Source: Tetraselmis striata | Taxonomy: Eukaryota; Chlorophyta; Chlorodendrophyceae; Chlorodendrales; Chlorodendraceae | Assembly (NCBI GenBank): GCA_006384855.1 | Contig: VCJN01000280.1 | Location: 59,810-123,809 of the forward strand | Length of the DNA: 64,000 nucleotides | Reading direction: 5' to 3' | Part shown: positions 1 to 11,450 of the stretch, in pieces | How positions within the stretch are numbered: position 1 is the first letter of the stretch | How the letters are laid out: each line of letters starts with the position of its first letter | Position numbers and translations under genes: made by a program | The notes under the pieces: generated by a model | Databases searched by the model: none | Seen by the model: the letters and a program-made list of their open reading frames with translations, nothing else | Told to the model about the DNA's origin: nothing

Positions 1-216
1 TAGGAACCCTTAGTATAGAGCCTGACCTGGTCCTGCGTGCACCCTATCGTGAGAACAATTGCTTTAGCTCTTAGACGCTGGTTTGATAGTCTACTCCATC
101 TGGACGCTGACGGGCAGGGCAGAATCTTATGCGCAGCGGTGCTATTATTACCGCGCCGGCACCGGTAAGTCGCGAGAAGGCTCAGAAATAATGACACGCA
201 GCGAGCCCAGACGTGG

Positions 217-3200
217 TCACGGTACACCTGTGGATGCCAGATGCCAGATGGTGGTGGCGGTGTTTGACGGGGCGGGGCGGGGGGGTACCAGCAGCTGGTT
301 TTTGAACACCACCGCCCCGGGGACGTCCTGCACACCCGAAAAGTCCAGCGGGTGCATCCCGGACGGGCAGTGGATCAGCCCGCCCGTCGAGTCCGAGACC
401 GAGCCGACGGGGGACTTGGTGCTGTCGCTGGTGCAGCGCATCGCGGCGGCCACGACCGCGCGGTGCCCGTCGCCCGGCTGGCTGCCGGCCTCCTTGGCGT
501 CGCTCCTCAGGGACGTGGGTGACGTCGAGTACGGCGAGTCCACAAAGGGCGAGTGCACCTGCAACCGGCTCACGCCCTTGGGATTGCTGAGGGCGGTGTC
601 GTCCAGTCCGCCCATCTCGATCTTCAGCTCGGCGCTGCCCTTCCCGCCGCTCTTCAGGGACTCCGCCCCCGCGTCCGCCTCCTCGCGGCTGGTCGAGGAG
701 GTCGGGCCCGGGTCCGGCCGCGGATCGTCCCGTGTCATCCGCGACGCCGACTTGAGCACGCCCGACAGCCTGGTGCTGTGGTGGTACTTGTAGCCCCAGA
801 CCAGGAAACCGATCAGCGTGATGCACAGCACGATCACCGGCACCAGCACCGACACCAGGATGACCACCCCGCTGCCGGCGCCCGGGTCGCCGCCGTCGGT
901 GTCTTCATCACCGCCCACGGTCGGCGGCGGCTCCGGGTTGGCAGCCCCGCAGAGGTCCGTGGCGACGGTGACGTTGGCGGTTGACTTGGAGCATGCCCGA
1001 CGGATCGCACAGGCCGGCATTCCCCGACAGAATTCTGCGAGGCAGGTGGGCATGCGGGGGTCAGCGCTGGCACCTAGCTGCTTGTATGTTTGACACCCCG
1101 ACATCGATACGCGTTGACACAAAAGGAGCCGGCGTCCATGAAGGGGACGAGGGGGGGGGGGGGGGGGGGGGGGGGGGGCTCCCGCCTGCGCATCCATGTA
1201 TACAGAAAACACACAAGGATGAACGGCCGGTTCGATAAAAAACCAGTCCCCGCCGAGCCATTCACTTGGGCTCCCTGGGCCGCAAAATAATCATGTGTTT
1301 CCGCCACATCGCGTCAAACCTTCCGTGGAGCATCGTCTTGAATTTTGATAACAGCTGACTAATTCACCGCGCTTCCCTCTTTGCGCGGGACGCGGGGTAA
1401 AAAACGCATGGGCGGACACAGGGTGTGCCTGCGTGCCTGTGTGGTGGTTGTGTGTGCGGGTGTGTTGTGTGTGTGTGTTGGGGGGGGGGGGGAAAGGGGG
1501 GAGGGAGGGGGGGGGGGGGGGGGGGGGGCTCCGCACATGTCGTTTATGCCAGTAAGAGCCTTCCATTCGAGAGGCACAGTGCCTGTGAGGTTGTTGCTAG
1601 AGAGGTTGAGCCGCTGCAGCTGAATCAGCGCCGACCACTCCGTTGGCACCGTGCCGGTGAGCTCGTTGCTGCTCAAGTCCCTGCAGAGGAGGGGGGGGAG
1701 AGGGGGGGGGGACGGTTTGGACAACGGATCAAGCGCCCCCCAGACCCCCCCAACTTGAAGGGGCAGCCGGGCGACTCACAGTTTCTGCAGCTGTAGCATG
1801 GCGGCGAAGCTCTTTGGCAGGCGGCCGTTGACCCGGTTGTTTGTCAGGTTCCTACAGGAGAGGCACAGCGCACGAGATCAGCGCTGTGCCACCTGATAAC
1901 AGAGAGGCTTGGAGGGAGGGAGGGGGGGGGGGGGGGGGGGGGGCTCACATTTCGCGGATGTCCAACAGCCGGCTCCATCGCGTGGGCATGGCGCCATACA
2001 GATTGTGGTGAGGCAGTTTCCTGCAGGGAGGCGCCGACAGGGCAGCGGTGCGAGCGTCAGCATCGACTTTCTGGAGTCTCCACACTTTACCCACTGCCAG
2101 CGTGGAGGCGATGACCGCCACGTGTGGCATACTGCCTTGCAAACCAGGAGGCCTTGCCATCATGACTACATTGTGGTGAACGGGGTCAAACGTAACAATG
2201 AAATTACTGCCAGGAAGGATATATAGAGCTCAAATATATATGAAACTATAGCAGACCTGTTTGTGAATGTTCCTATAGCTTCCAACCACGACGCGAGGCG
2301 GGTGTTACCAGTTTTTATAGGTGCGCCGGCACCTCAGGTCATTGTGACGGGGAGGGGAGGGGGGCAGGGAGGGGGCATACATGACTTTGAGATAGCTCAG
2401 TGTGCCGAAGTCCGGCGGAAGCGGGCCGGCCAGCTTCACCGCCCCCCTTTGCGAAGGCGGGGGCGGGACGGGCGACAGCGTGCCGTTGGCGCTGCTGTTC
2501 TGCGCCGCCAAGCTCGACACGGACGGCGCCAGGCCGGCTCTCACCTCCTGCAGGTTTTGGCTGTCCAGAAGCCTGCGGGGCGGCGGCGGCACAGGCAGCG
2601 AGGTGCTCTGTCTGAGGGCGGCAGGCACAGCTCATCGTGGCGGAGCGTTGCACTGGGAATACACTTTGGGGTCCTGCAAAATCACTGCCTTCCACCTCCT
2701 CGAGTGGAATGTGAGGTGTGTTGATGAATGTGATCGTGTCAATGTAGTACACAGCATGCTAACAGCCCCGTCAGTGATTCATGTTGTCGTTCTCTTGGGG
2801 CGGCGACTCACAGCTGGACCACGTGCCCCTGCGGGTCGCAGCGGATGCCCACAAACTCGTCGCACATGTCCTTCTCCTGCTGCCAGGATTCCAGCAGCTC
2901 CGCGCCCGAGTCCAGGCTGTCCTTAAACGCCAGCAGCGCCTCTTTCTCTGCGGCACGATCACCAAGGGGGGTGGGGGGCGTCAGCGTGTGCAGACTGGGG
3001 GCACTGGGGTGGGAGGGGAGGGGGTGCGGTGAGACGGTGTAGGTGCGTGTGTGTGTGTGTGTAAGCGGGGGGGGGAGGGGGGGTACCCGCGTCGTGGCAG
3101 TTGGAGGCAAAGACGATGGGCGCGCAGGAGATGAGCTTCGGCTGCCCCTCCGGGCTGATAGAGTACACGAGCAGCGAGCGGCCGATGATGTTGTTGAAGA

Positions 3201-3846
3201 TGGCGAGGTTCTGGTCAAAGAAGGGATCGAGCACGCCCCACTTGCGGCTGAGCCCGCCGACGGGGCAGCTCTCCAGCTTGCCGCCCTCCCCAAAGGTGGC
3301 ACTCTTGGTGGAGCTGCAGATGTCCTCCTCCTCGTCCAGCGGCGGCCAGCCGTAGCCGCCCGAGCCGGTGGGGTCGAAGATTTCCAGCGGGTCGCCGCAC
3401 GCTTCGAGGTCGCCCGAGGGGCTGCCCTCCGCGCCCAGCGCCACGCTGCCATCGTTGATCTGGTACAGGCAGCGCTCCAGCAGCGGGTTGTCCAGGCAGC
3501 TGTACCCTGTCACCGAGTCCTCCAGCGCGACCTGCACAAACACCTGAGAAACAGGCGCACCCCTGGATAAGAGGCAGGCAACCAAAGGCTGGAGGTAACA
3601 GCTGTAATGACTGAAACAGTGGTGGGAGATAACGACCGTAGTAGGAAGCATTCTAAGGAAGGAGGAGGTTGTGGGTACCCCGGATGTGTCACATAGCGAG
3701 AACTCCAAGCGCCCGTTGAGCTGCCCCGGAGTAGATTCGTCAAAGACAGCCACGGCGCGCTTCCCAGTGAGTCGCCCGTACGTGTCGGTGCCCTGCCCTG
3801 ATGCCGCGCCAGGGCTGAGGCACAGCAGTAGAAGGCAGAGCCACAT
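217..3846 (-). CDS. Secreted/membrane LRR protein with degenerate Cu/Zn-SOD-like ectodomain
   Basis: Proposed exons, 5' to 3' on the minus strand: 3846-3679, 3543-3087, 2947-2812, 2611-2381, 2020-1949, 1851-1780, 1680-1537, 1066-217. All phases join and give 709 aa. The start at 3846 is chosen because it opens a hydrophobic signal peptide (MWLCLLLLCLSPGAASG). Residues about 25-208 resemble a Cu/Zn superoxide dismutase: CPVGGLSRKWG stands where extracellular SODs have CEVGDLSGKHG, and NNIIGRSLLVYS stands where they have IIGRSLVVH. The metal-binding histidines appear replaced (HVH by QIN, VVH by VYS), so catalysis is unlikely. A plant-type LRR N-cap follows (EALLAFKDSLDSG...W...C..F.GIRC), then LRR exons of 72, 72 and 144 nt (for example NNLTGTVPLEW). 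The last exon has a Cys-rich cap, a TM helix (VVILVSVLVPVIVLCITLIGF) and a Ser/Pro-rich tail of about 190 aa with no kinase domain. Probably a cell-surface recognition or adhesion protein. The final acceptor is the least certain junction. Confidence 0.72.
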
Positions 3847-4805
3847 GGCCGCGGTTTCCCTCCGTTGAGCCCTCTGCAGCGCCGCACCAGCTATGACACA
3901 GATGCGCATGCCGTCCGGCCGGGGACTCCGCGGTCCGGGGACCCCTGCCTGGCGCGTGTGGCGCGGCCGCGGGCCCGCGAGCTCTCCGCGGGCATAGGCG
4001 GCGAGCGCCGCCCGGGTCGCCCCGGGGCCCGCCAGCTGGCCGCGCCGCGCACCGGCCGGAAGCGCCTCCACGATCACGCACGTGGCCGGGCAGGTCGCCG
4101 GGCTCGCGGAGGGTTCCTGATGGTGCGCGGCGAGACCCGCCGACGAGACGCGGGGCTGCGCGGACGGAAACCGCTCGACGGGGACAAAACGGCGGGAAAC
4201 AGTTCGGCTGCCGCGGTCGGTTGTCACTTGTCCGCCATATCCGCCGGCCAGTTGTCAATCCGTTATCGGCCGGTGGGCGAGCGCTGGATCTCTCGCCTGG
4301 GTGGCCCCGGCAGTGACGGGAAGCCGTGGGGCAAACGGAGGGCACTGAGCAGAGCCGAGCACAGGGTGCACTGCCCCTAAAGGGGGGGGAGGGAGGTGAA
4401 GGACAGCACCCGTCGCGACGGCCAGGCAGCACGGAAGTATGACCGGCGGCCTGTCTGCCCGCCTGCCCTGCAGTACTTGGCGCCTGACTTTGGGTCGTCA
4501 GCAGGGGCAATAGTATGTACCGTAACCGCCGTGGATGCGTTGCCGCTATTCCTCACTGCCGCTACGAGTACACCGGACCTGTCTGCGGAAACACCGGGAC
4601 ACACCACCACGACAAGTGAGATCGGACACTCGGGCTACCTCCTTATTCACGAGGGTAGGGAGGAGAGCGGGAGCGTGACGCTGGAGGACGAGGGCTCTGC
4701 CACGCGCTGGACGTGCGAGACGGCTCAACACATCAGAAAAAAATACAACTTTCATTCCGGCTGCAGTACTCGTCCGAGGCAGTAGATGCTCGTCGATCTG
4801 CTGCT
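3847..4805. other. 5' flank, no convincing gene
   Basis: Very GC-rich, CpG-rich stretch upstream of the LRR/SOD-like gene. Open frames extend through it but carry no recognisable domain, and they look like a compositional effect. It probably contains the promoter and 5' UTR of the minus-strand gene. Confidence 0.5.
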
Positions 4806-5461
4806 GGCGCCCTCCCGGCCTTCACGGCGCCCTGGATTTTTTATGCATGGGAAAATTTTCCAATAGTTCTGGAGTTTGGACCTCCCTCACATTGTTGCCC
4901 TGCTTTTGTTGCACATCTAAAAAAAATCCTTAATCCTTATTGATCCCCATCTCATACTCGTACACGGCACTCCCAAACCGCTTTGCTAAGTAATATTATT
5001 TTTGGTTACAGGGAGGTATAGCAGGGATACGGTACGGTAGAGCGGCAAGAGAATGCACGGACCGCTTTGCTCCGTGGGGGGATGGGGCACGCCCCAACTC
5101 GCATAAATATATTTTAAAACACTCTGATGAGCCGACGCCCGAATGGGTAAGGCGGACCTTCCGTGGTCACTGCTGCCGGGTATTGTGATGATGGCAGTAG
5201 CGGCTAGTAGTGAAATTCCGTCACTGGCTACCTGTACTTAAGGAGTACTTAAGATCCTTAGTCTTGTTGCAGGATGCTTCGGCAAAGCAATTTGCTTGTT
5301 CGACTAAAGGGAAAATAAAACTAAAGCACAACGGCGCGTCGCCTACCCATCAGCAGGCCAGGGCTTCATTATAAACTGGATCGCTGATGCGCCTAAACAG
5401 CCGTCGTATAGAGACGCTGCAAGGGTTTCACCGTTGCAAGTCCTGTCCCAGGGGCGAAAAA
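4806..5461 (+). mobile_element. LINE 3'-end copy (family A), 5'-truncated
   Basis: Matches the 3' part of the longer LINE copy at 19471-21439: the CTTCACGGCGCCCT stretch, the CGAATGGG/GCCGACGCCC block, the GACGCTGCAAGGGTTTCAC block, and the terminal GTCCC-GGGGCGAAAAA. It carries small insertions of about 47 bp and 73 bp relative to the other copies and no intact frame. Confidence 0.8.
4977..5071. repeat. 73-bp insertion flanked by 11-bp direct repeats
   Basis: ACCGCTTTGCT occurs at 4977-4987 and again at 5061-5071. The intervening 73 bp are absent from the other LINE copies at this position. This looks like a small insertion with a target-site duplication. Confidence 0.5.
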
Positions 5462-5628
5462 GTAGTGAGTATCTGTAGTAGTTGCTTAGAGACCGAGGCA
5501 ATTGAGCGACTCGCTGACAGAAAGGCTCGTGCCCGTGCCGCGGTCTCCATGCTGCATCCCACGAGGAGAAGCAGCAGCAGTCGAAGCGCATCCATCTGTG
5601 CTGCCATCAAGGCACTGCGCTCAGACGG

Positions 5629-8600
5629 ATGAGGATGTGGGGACTCGCGGTCGCCAGGCCGGGCGGCAGCGGCGGCGTGATGTCAGATGCGCAGAACCGA
5701 CGCTCGGTCGGTCCGCCCCGCCCGCCGGCCATCACCCCCCAGCGGGCGACTGCCGCGCTCGCACCGGGAAGGAGGCACCGTCATGGAGTTCCGCTCCAGG
5801 TTCACCGGGCTCGCGCCGCCACGGATGTCGAGGCTTCTCTCGAGAACGGCGGCGGCACAGCGGGCTTTCGGCTGCGGCGCGCGCAGCTGCGGGATGCGCA
5901 GGCCATCGGCGCCATCTCCGCGGAGGTGCGCCCCGATTCACCCCCTCCCGAGGTCGCGACCAGGGTTGGGCTTCAGTCGGATTTCCCGCACTGCAGCCTG
6001 CAGTCCAGTACTGCAGGCTGCATTGAAGCCTGCAACCTGCAGCTTTCAGTGCAGCCTTCAGTGCAGCCTGTAGGTGAAGCCCTCAGTGGCTGCAGCCTGC
6101 CCTGCAGCCTTCAGTTTCTGGGTTCCTGCATGCAGCCCGTTTTCGGCCCGTACCGCAGGCTGCAGTGCAGTAGCTTCGCTGAAGGCTTCAGTCTATGAAG
6201 GCTGCAGTGCAGTACTAACTGAAGCACAACCCTGGTCGCGACCGACGTATCTCTTCCCTCTACTTAGCTTTTTGGGCATACACGTGCATTGGCTACTCGC
6301 ATCAGTCGCCAGTACATTGGCTCTGCTTGCGTCTCAAACGGCAAGGCATCACGCCAGTCCCCTGGCCGGGTTGTTACAGCCGCCTGCATCGGTCAGGGTT
6401 GTGGCACCTGGGTGCATACTCAAGGAGCGCATCTGCCCTGACGACCCCGGGGCGCACTGCGTGCTGCCAGGCCTTTCAGGGGAGCGCCTCCCCGCGCGTG
6501 GACAGCTCGGAGCTGCGCGAAGTGGTGGGCAGCCTCGAGGAGGGCTACGGCGTGCGCATCAACTCCACAGCCGCGGCGCGCTTCACCGCTGCGCAAGAGC
6601 GCAAGAGCTCGGTGCGTCTCTCCCTGTGATGCCTCGCATGGAGTCCTCGGACCTGGTTGACTCATCTAGGCAGCCTGCCGAGGCTGATGCAGGAGCAGCT
6701 GTGCGTTGGTTGGCGTGGCCCGGACGCTTTGTTCACTGGCTGATGAGGAGGCGGGTTCGGGGGTTGCTCACTGGACCCCCCCCCCCCCCCCCCCCCGGGG
6801 GCGGAATGACTGGTTGCTCAGGCGGCCAACGAAGCGCGCGCGCTGCGGCTGGAGTGCATAGCCACACGCCTGCGGCAGCAGCTGGCCTACTTGCGCGGGG
6901 AGCCGCCCCCGCCCACCTCATTGGACGAAGGCGCAAGCAGGTACCTCCCCCCCCCCCCCCTTTTCCGGTAACCACGCCCCCTCGCTTCGCCCAGCCGCCC
7001 TAATCTGCATCAGGCTCTTCCTTGTGCGCATTACCGCTCATGCACAAGCCACAATGATAGAATAAGATGGCGCTGCACGCCTGCCGGCCAAAGGGTTCCT
7101 TGCTTTTGATTACCCCCCCCCCCCCCCCCTCCCTTGTTTTCCGGGAATGGGTGTCAGGTATGCTGATCTGGGCGGCACCCCTGTATCATCGCGGAATGTC
7201 CCTGCGTAAACGCCCTGACTATCAGGGATGATTTTTACGGGCGATCTTGTCAATCAATGTGTATTGCCTGCTGATGCACTGGCAGCGCCATGATGCCAGT
7301 GTGGAATCAGTCCGAGGGGCCACAATTATTGCTGCACGCGATACCGGTACTCAAACTTGCTTCGATCTTGTGAAAGCAATGGGAATGGACTCTCCATGAC
7401 GGGAAGGGGGGGGGGGGGGGGGGCATTCATCCTCTCATGGTAATATGTCAAGGTTGACGGTGCACATGCCGCTTAGGGGGTGTCTCATTGGACCCCTCTC
7501 CCTTGCCCAACCCCCTCCCCCTCCCCGGCAGGTATAAGCTGGCGGTCCTGCGCGGGTCGCGCATGTTCATGCAGTTTGTGGCGGAGGACTCAGATAGCGG
7601 GCGGCTCGTGGGCAGCGCCACGCTGCTGCTGCGGCGCGTGGAGGCCGCGCTGCCTCCGCCCTTCCCCACGCGCGCACCGGCGCGCATGTACCTGTGCAAC
7701 ATGGCGGTGCGGCCGGCGTCCCGGCGCCGCGGCGTCGCGCGCGCGCTGCTCCAGGAGGCGCAGCGGCTCGGTGGGATCCCCACCCACCCCGCCCTGCCTA
7801 ATCAGCTGCCATACCGCAAGCCCGCTTTGGGTTTCCTATGAACTGCAGCTTTTGACGCCCTCCCATAATGGGAAACGTGCATTTATCCGGAAATCCATCC
7901 AATTCAAACGAGGATACAGCGCAGAATGTCCGACCTGATACAGCTCGGTATTGTGGCAACTCGCAAACCCTGCTGGATTCTATGTACCACACCCACAGCA
8001 ACAAAATGGGTAAAGGTTACCATGCCGCTGCGAAAGGGGCCATAGAACGGAACGCGCAGCAGGTTGGCCCATTACTTGCCCAACAACATGCGACGCTAAC
8101 ACTGACGGTCCATCTCAAGAAAAGTAGTCCAAATAACCGGGATTCCAAATAACCGCGCCGTTTCGCATCGTGGATGTGACCTGTGCTACACCTATGCGTC
8201 ATGCCGTCAGCCTCGAACCGGGGTGGCCTGCAAGCCATAGCAACATTCGCAATCGCATCGGTTTCAGGGTTTTGTGATCTCTGGTGTCTGGCAGGCAAAT
8301 CTGATGTCTGGCAGGCAAGGCGGGTTCTCATTGGCAGCGGACGTATTACCGCGTCAGGCCGCAGTCAATGATGCATGTGAATTCAGCATAACCCCCCCCC
8401 CCCCCCCGCCACACACACACACACACACGCCGCGTGCTGAGCCTGGGTGACGTGGTGGTGCCCTGGTCCGGCAGGGACGCGGTGGGGGCAGGACGCGCTG
8501 TGGCTGCACGTGGAGTGCGACAACACGGCGGCGCTGCAGCTGTACCTGGGCGAGGGCTTCCAGCGCCGGTCCACCGACCCCTGGTGGTACCTCATCGGCC

Positions 8601-8734
8601 GGAAGCACCTCCTCGTCAAGCCGCTGCCGCAGCGCGCCGCCCCGGCCGCGCAGTCCGTTGGGGGGCGCACCTCCGACAGCGGAGTCTTCACCTGGAGCGT
8701 TGCGGAGAACTCAGAGAAGCGGCCAAGTGAGTAG
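5629..8734 (+). CDS. GNAT-family N-acetyltransferase, five exons
   Basis: Exons: 5629-5925, 6471-6611 (the acceptor could instead be at 6480), 6822-6940, 7532-7770, 8475-8734. The phases close to give 351 aa. GNAT strand 1 is seen in exon 1 (GFRLRRAQLRDAQAIGAIS). Exon 4 holds the acetyl-CoA core: LVGSATLLLRR, MYLCNMAVRPASRRRGVA with the Q/R-x-x-G-x-A signature, then ARALLQEAQRLG. Exon 5 has ALWLHVECDNTAALQLYLGEGF, the usual N..A...Y...GF C-terminal motif. About 80 residues precede the domain and are Arg/Ala/Pro-rich, which could be an organelle transit peptide; an in-frame Met at 5680 is an alternative start. The substrate (protein N-termini, lysines or a small molecule) cannot be told. Several introns contain long C tracts, and intron 1 carries a CTGCAG-rich repeat. 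Confidence 0.8.
5985..6222. repeat. Degenerate CTGCAG/CTTCAGTGCAG repeat in intron 1 of the GNAT gene
   Basis: About 240 bp made of many imperfect copies of short near-palindromic units such as GCAGCCTTCAGTGCAGC, CTGCAGGCTGCA and GGCTGCAGTGCAGTA. A similar but shorter tract lies at about 25060-25110. Confidence 0.7.
7408..7425. repeat. Poly-G tract in intron 4 region of the GNAT gene
   Basis: Uninterrupted run of about 18 G on the coding strand. It is an exception to the C-on-sense bias seen near 5' splice sites in this window. A poly-C run also lies at about 7111-7128. Confidence 0.8.
8390..8427. repeat. Poly-C followed by (AC)n microsatellite
   Basis: A C run of about 16 nt is directly followed by about ten AC units, just upstream of the last GNAT exon. 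Confidence 0.9.
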
Positions 8735-9902
8735 GCGCCGCACCGGAGGCGCCGATGGGGTTCTCTGCTGCGTCCGGCGAGGTTGATGTGTTATTGCAAC
8801 TGATGATAGGCATTTGTGTATCACTTAGCACGGAGAGCGGGAGACTAAGCCCGGCAGCCCAGAGCGCCGTGTGCCTATCTATGGTGTGACATGCGTAGCG
8901 TGGACACAGCCATGGCGGCATTTCGCGAGGCCCAATAACAGTCTGTTTTGCTCAGAACCAGCACCCTTGTTCCCCATATGTCACAAGTGGGTGAATGGAG
9001 CGGGGTTTGCCCTACGCGACCTCACCCCACCCCTGTCTTGCTACTGCGTAGCTTTTATTCCGAATTGTTATCTCAACACGTCAACACCGTGGTAAGAGTT
9101 ACACTGGTTTTTTAGGGTTTCATTACGGGTTTATCATAATTATAGACACACGGTTGACATTCCTGACGACGTCCTGCCTATGGGGATATTATTGATATTA
9201 GTACTGATAAATATTGCACACACCATCCGGCACTGATGTAGGCGGTATTCCGCAGACGGCGTTACAACATCTACACATCTACGTTATCGTTACAACATCT
9301 ACGGCGTTGTACAAACTGGGGATGATGCAGGAGGCTACAGGCCACACGTAGTCGCTACGGGCAGGTGCGAGCAAGCAGACTACTTCAGGCGTCATAACTA
9401 TTGAACTGGTTTGCAACGGCCCAGATTCAGTTCGTTGCCCTGCGCGGTACGAGCGGCTCAGCACGAGATGTTTAATAATGAAACCTGTGATTGGTCACTT
9501 GCGCGCTAAGGCGCGAGCTTGGTTCACACCTAGCTCCCGCGCGCACGGGACCGAGGCCCAACCCCCCGCGGCCTACGCGTGTTTGCGAGCTCGGCTCTGG
9601 TCGTGGGACGGAACCGCGCGCGTACCACGGTGCGCGGACTTCCAGATTGGGGCCCGGGGGCGGGTGAGACTACGTACCCCACACCGATCACCGCCACGAC
9701 ATAACCTTATGTTTGTGCGCTTACATTGCGATTTTTTGCCATTATTTCCGGACTGGCAAAATCCGTTTTGGGCCCGGGGGTTGCTGATTTTTGAAACGCA
9801 TACGCCAAGCGCTGCCTTGAGCTCCTGGCGCAAGATAGCCGCAGCGCCAGCCGGCATGTTGTGAGAGCAGGGTATTAAAGTACCCTAGAAAGCCCTAGAT
9901 AT

Positions 9903-10117
9903 ACACCGCGTGCATGCGATGCAACACGATCCCATCTTGGAAGAGGTGGCATGTCACTGGCGCATTATGTAAATGCATTTGTGTCCATCGCACCCATTGT
10001 GCGACTGCTATGGGCGGCTAGCTCGAGGGAAGATGGGGACATATCCGCGTGGGGCGGCAAGAATCGGTTTGCCGACATGTGGTGTGCAGCCTACGCACGG
10101 ATTAAGTGGCTACCCAT
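9903..10117 (+). repeat. Dispersed repeat, copy 1
   Basis: Shares long blocks with 10963-11186, including TGCGATGCAACxCxATxCCA, CATCGCACCCATTGTGCGAC and GGGGCGGCAAGAATCGGTTTG. About 80% identical by eye over about 215 bp. No coding capacity is recognised. Confidence 0.75.
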
Positions 10118-10962
10118 TGAGTAACTTTGACCGCTGTAGTGGAACAAGAATTGCGTTACTTTTTTTGTTATTATCGCGCCATTCGTAGGGCAGCCAATGG
10201 ACTTTCGTATGCACACTAATACGTGTATCGTACAGAGTATGCACCCTTATGCTATTAAAAATAAGCAGTGATACCTCCTTGGGTAGGCGGCCCCCACAGT
10301 CATTCTGTGGGTTGTTATTGCCATGTTTGGCCAGCGACTTCGTAGTATCTGTTTCAACGTATGTAGGCTTGATACTATCGGCCTCATGTGTCGCAATCCA
10401 CTGTGCACATGTGTCCGGACACGCTTGTGTCAGGGCGGCACGAGGGTGCATGCCCGTCTGAGATGTAGGGTTAGTGTTCGATGTCGCCTGACCCCAATGT
10501 TAGTGTGCACTACTCGATGCCAAGTTATTGAGCCAGTTGCAAGAGACCGTAATCATTCGCCTTCTTCGGTAACGTACGGATTTGTAGTCATACTGCAGTA
10601 AGGGTTGCTTCCCACACCCGTTGTCAGGTATACATCGAATTACGGGAGTATTGATATTGTAAACATTAATGCTTGTGTTTAATGCCTTAACATACACGTA
10701 TTTGCGATGTTTGCCTTGCCATGATGCGCGCTGCTCATCCCGCCCATAGCCTTTGCCCGCCGCACCGCGCCTAGCTCGTGGTTGGGCACTTGGGTAGAGC
10801 TCTCACTGCGCCGCATAGACTGCTTTGCTTGGTTAGCGACGCCATTCCCACACACCCGCATTTTCCAATAACATTAGCCATAGCCAGTGCGCGCCTCGAA
10901 TGTCGCGGCGGTGGTGCGATTTTAGTCGACGGTTACATGGGAGCGCTACGCAAGAGCAATTG

Positions 10963-11186
10963 CCCACGGCGTACATGCGATGCAACGCAATTCCAACTTG
11001 CAAGAGATGGCATTTCACCAGCGCAAGATGCAAATGCATTTACGTCAATCATACGCCATCGCACCCATTGTGCGACTTCTACGGGCGGCTAGCTCCAGGG
11101 AGCATGAGGACACATCCGCATGGGGCGGCAAGAATCGGTTTGTCGTCATGTGGCGTGCAGCCTTATAGCACGTATTAAGTGGTTAC
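10963..11186 (+). repeat. Dispersed repeat, copy 2
   Basis: Second copy of the 9903-10117 unit in the same orientation, starting 1.06 kb downstream. Ends are estimated by eye. Confidence 0.75.
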
Positions 11187-11227
11187 GGGTGCCACCTGAC
11201 GGAAAGAAAAATATCAGAACGTGCTAT

Positions 11228-11329
11228 TAAAAAGTAAAGTTCGCCTTGGGTCATCGGCCGAAGCCCCCCCGACACTTGACCTCGTGCGCCAACTGCAGGC
11301 GTAGGTCTGGCATAGCCATTAGACAGTTG
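11228..11329 (-). mobile_element. SINE fragment (3' half)
   Basis: Reads AAAAGTAAAGTTCGCC, then the CATCGGCCGAAGC block, then CTTGACCTCGTGCGCCAACTG. It matches the 3' half of the SINE at 47939-48212 in the same (minus) orientation. The tRNA-like head is missing. Confidence 0.75.
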
Positions 11330-11428
11330 CTATTATTATGTCCGTTATAGCATATCGTCGAATACAACACAATGTCATTCCGATAAATATATATGACTCG
11401 CTAGCACCCCATCTCTGAGAGCAAAACC

Positions 11429-11450
11429 GGGGGGGGGGGGGGGGGGGGGG
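11429..11450. repeat. Poly-G tract
   Basis: Run of about 22 G in intergenic DNA. Confidence 0.9.

Noticed and set aside
1425-1796. Plus-strand Gly-rich and minus-strand Pro-rich proteins around the poly-G tracts of the LRR gene
   Set aside because: They are readings of intronic homopolymers; donors and acceptors with 72-nt LRR exons explain the region.
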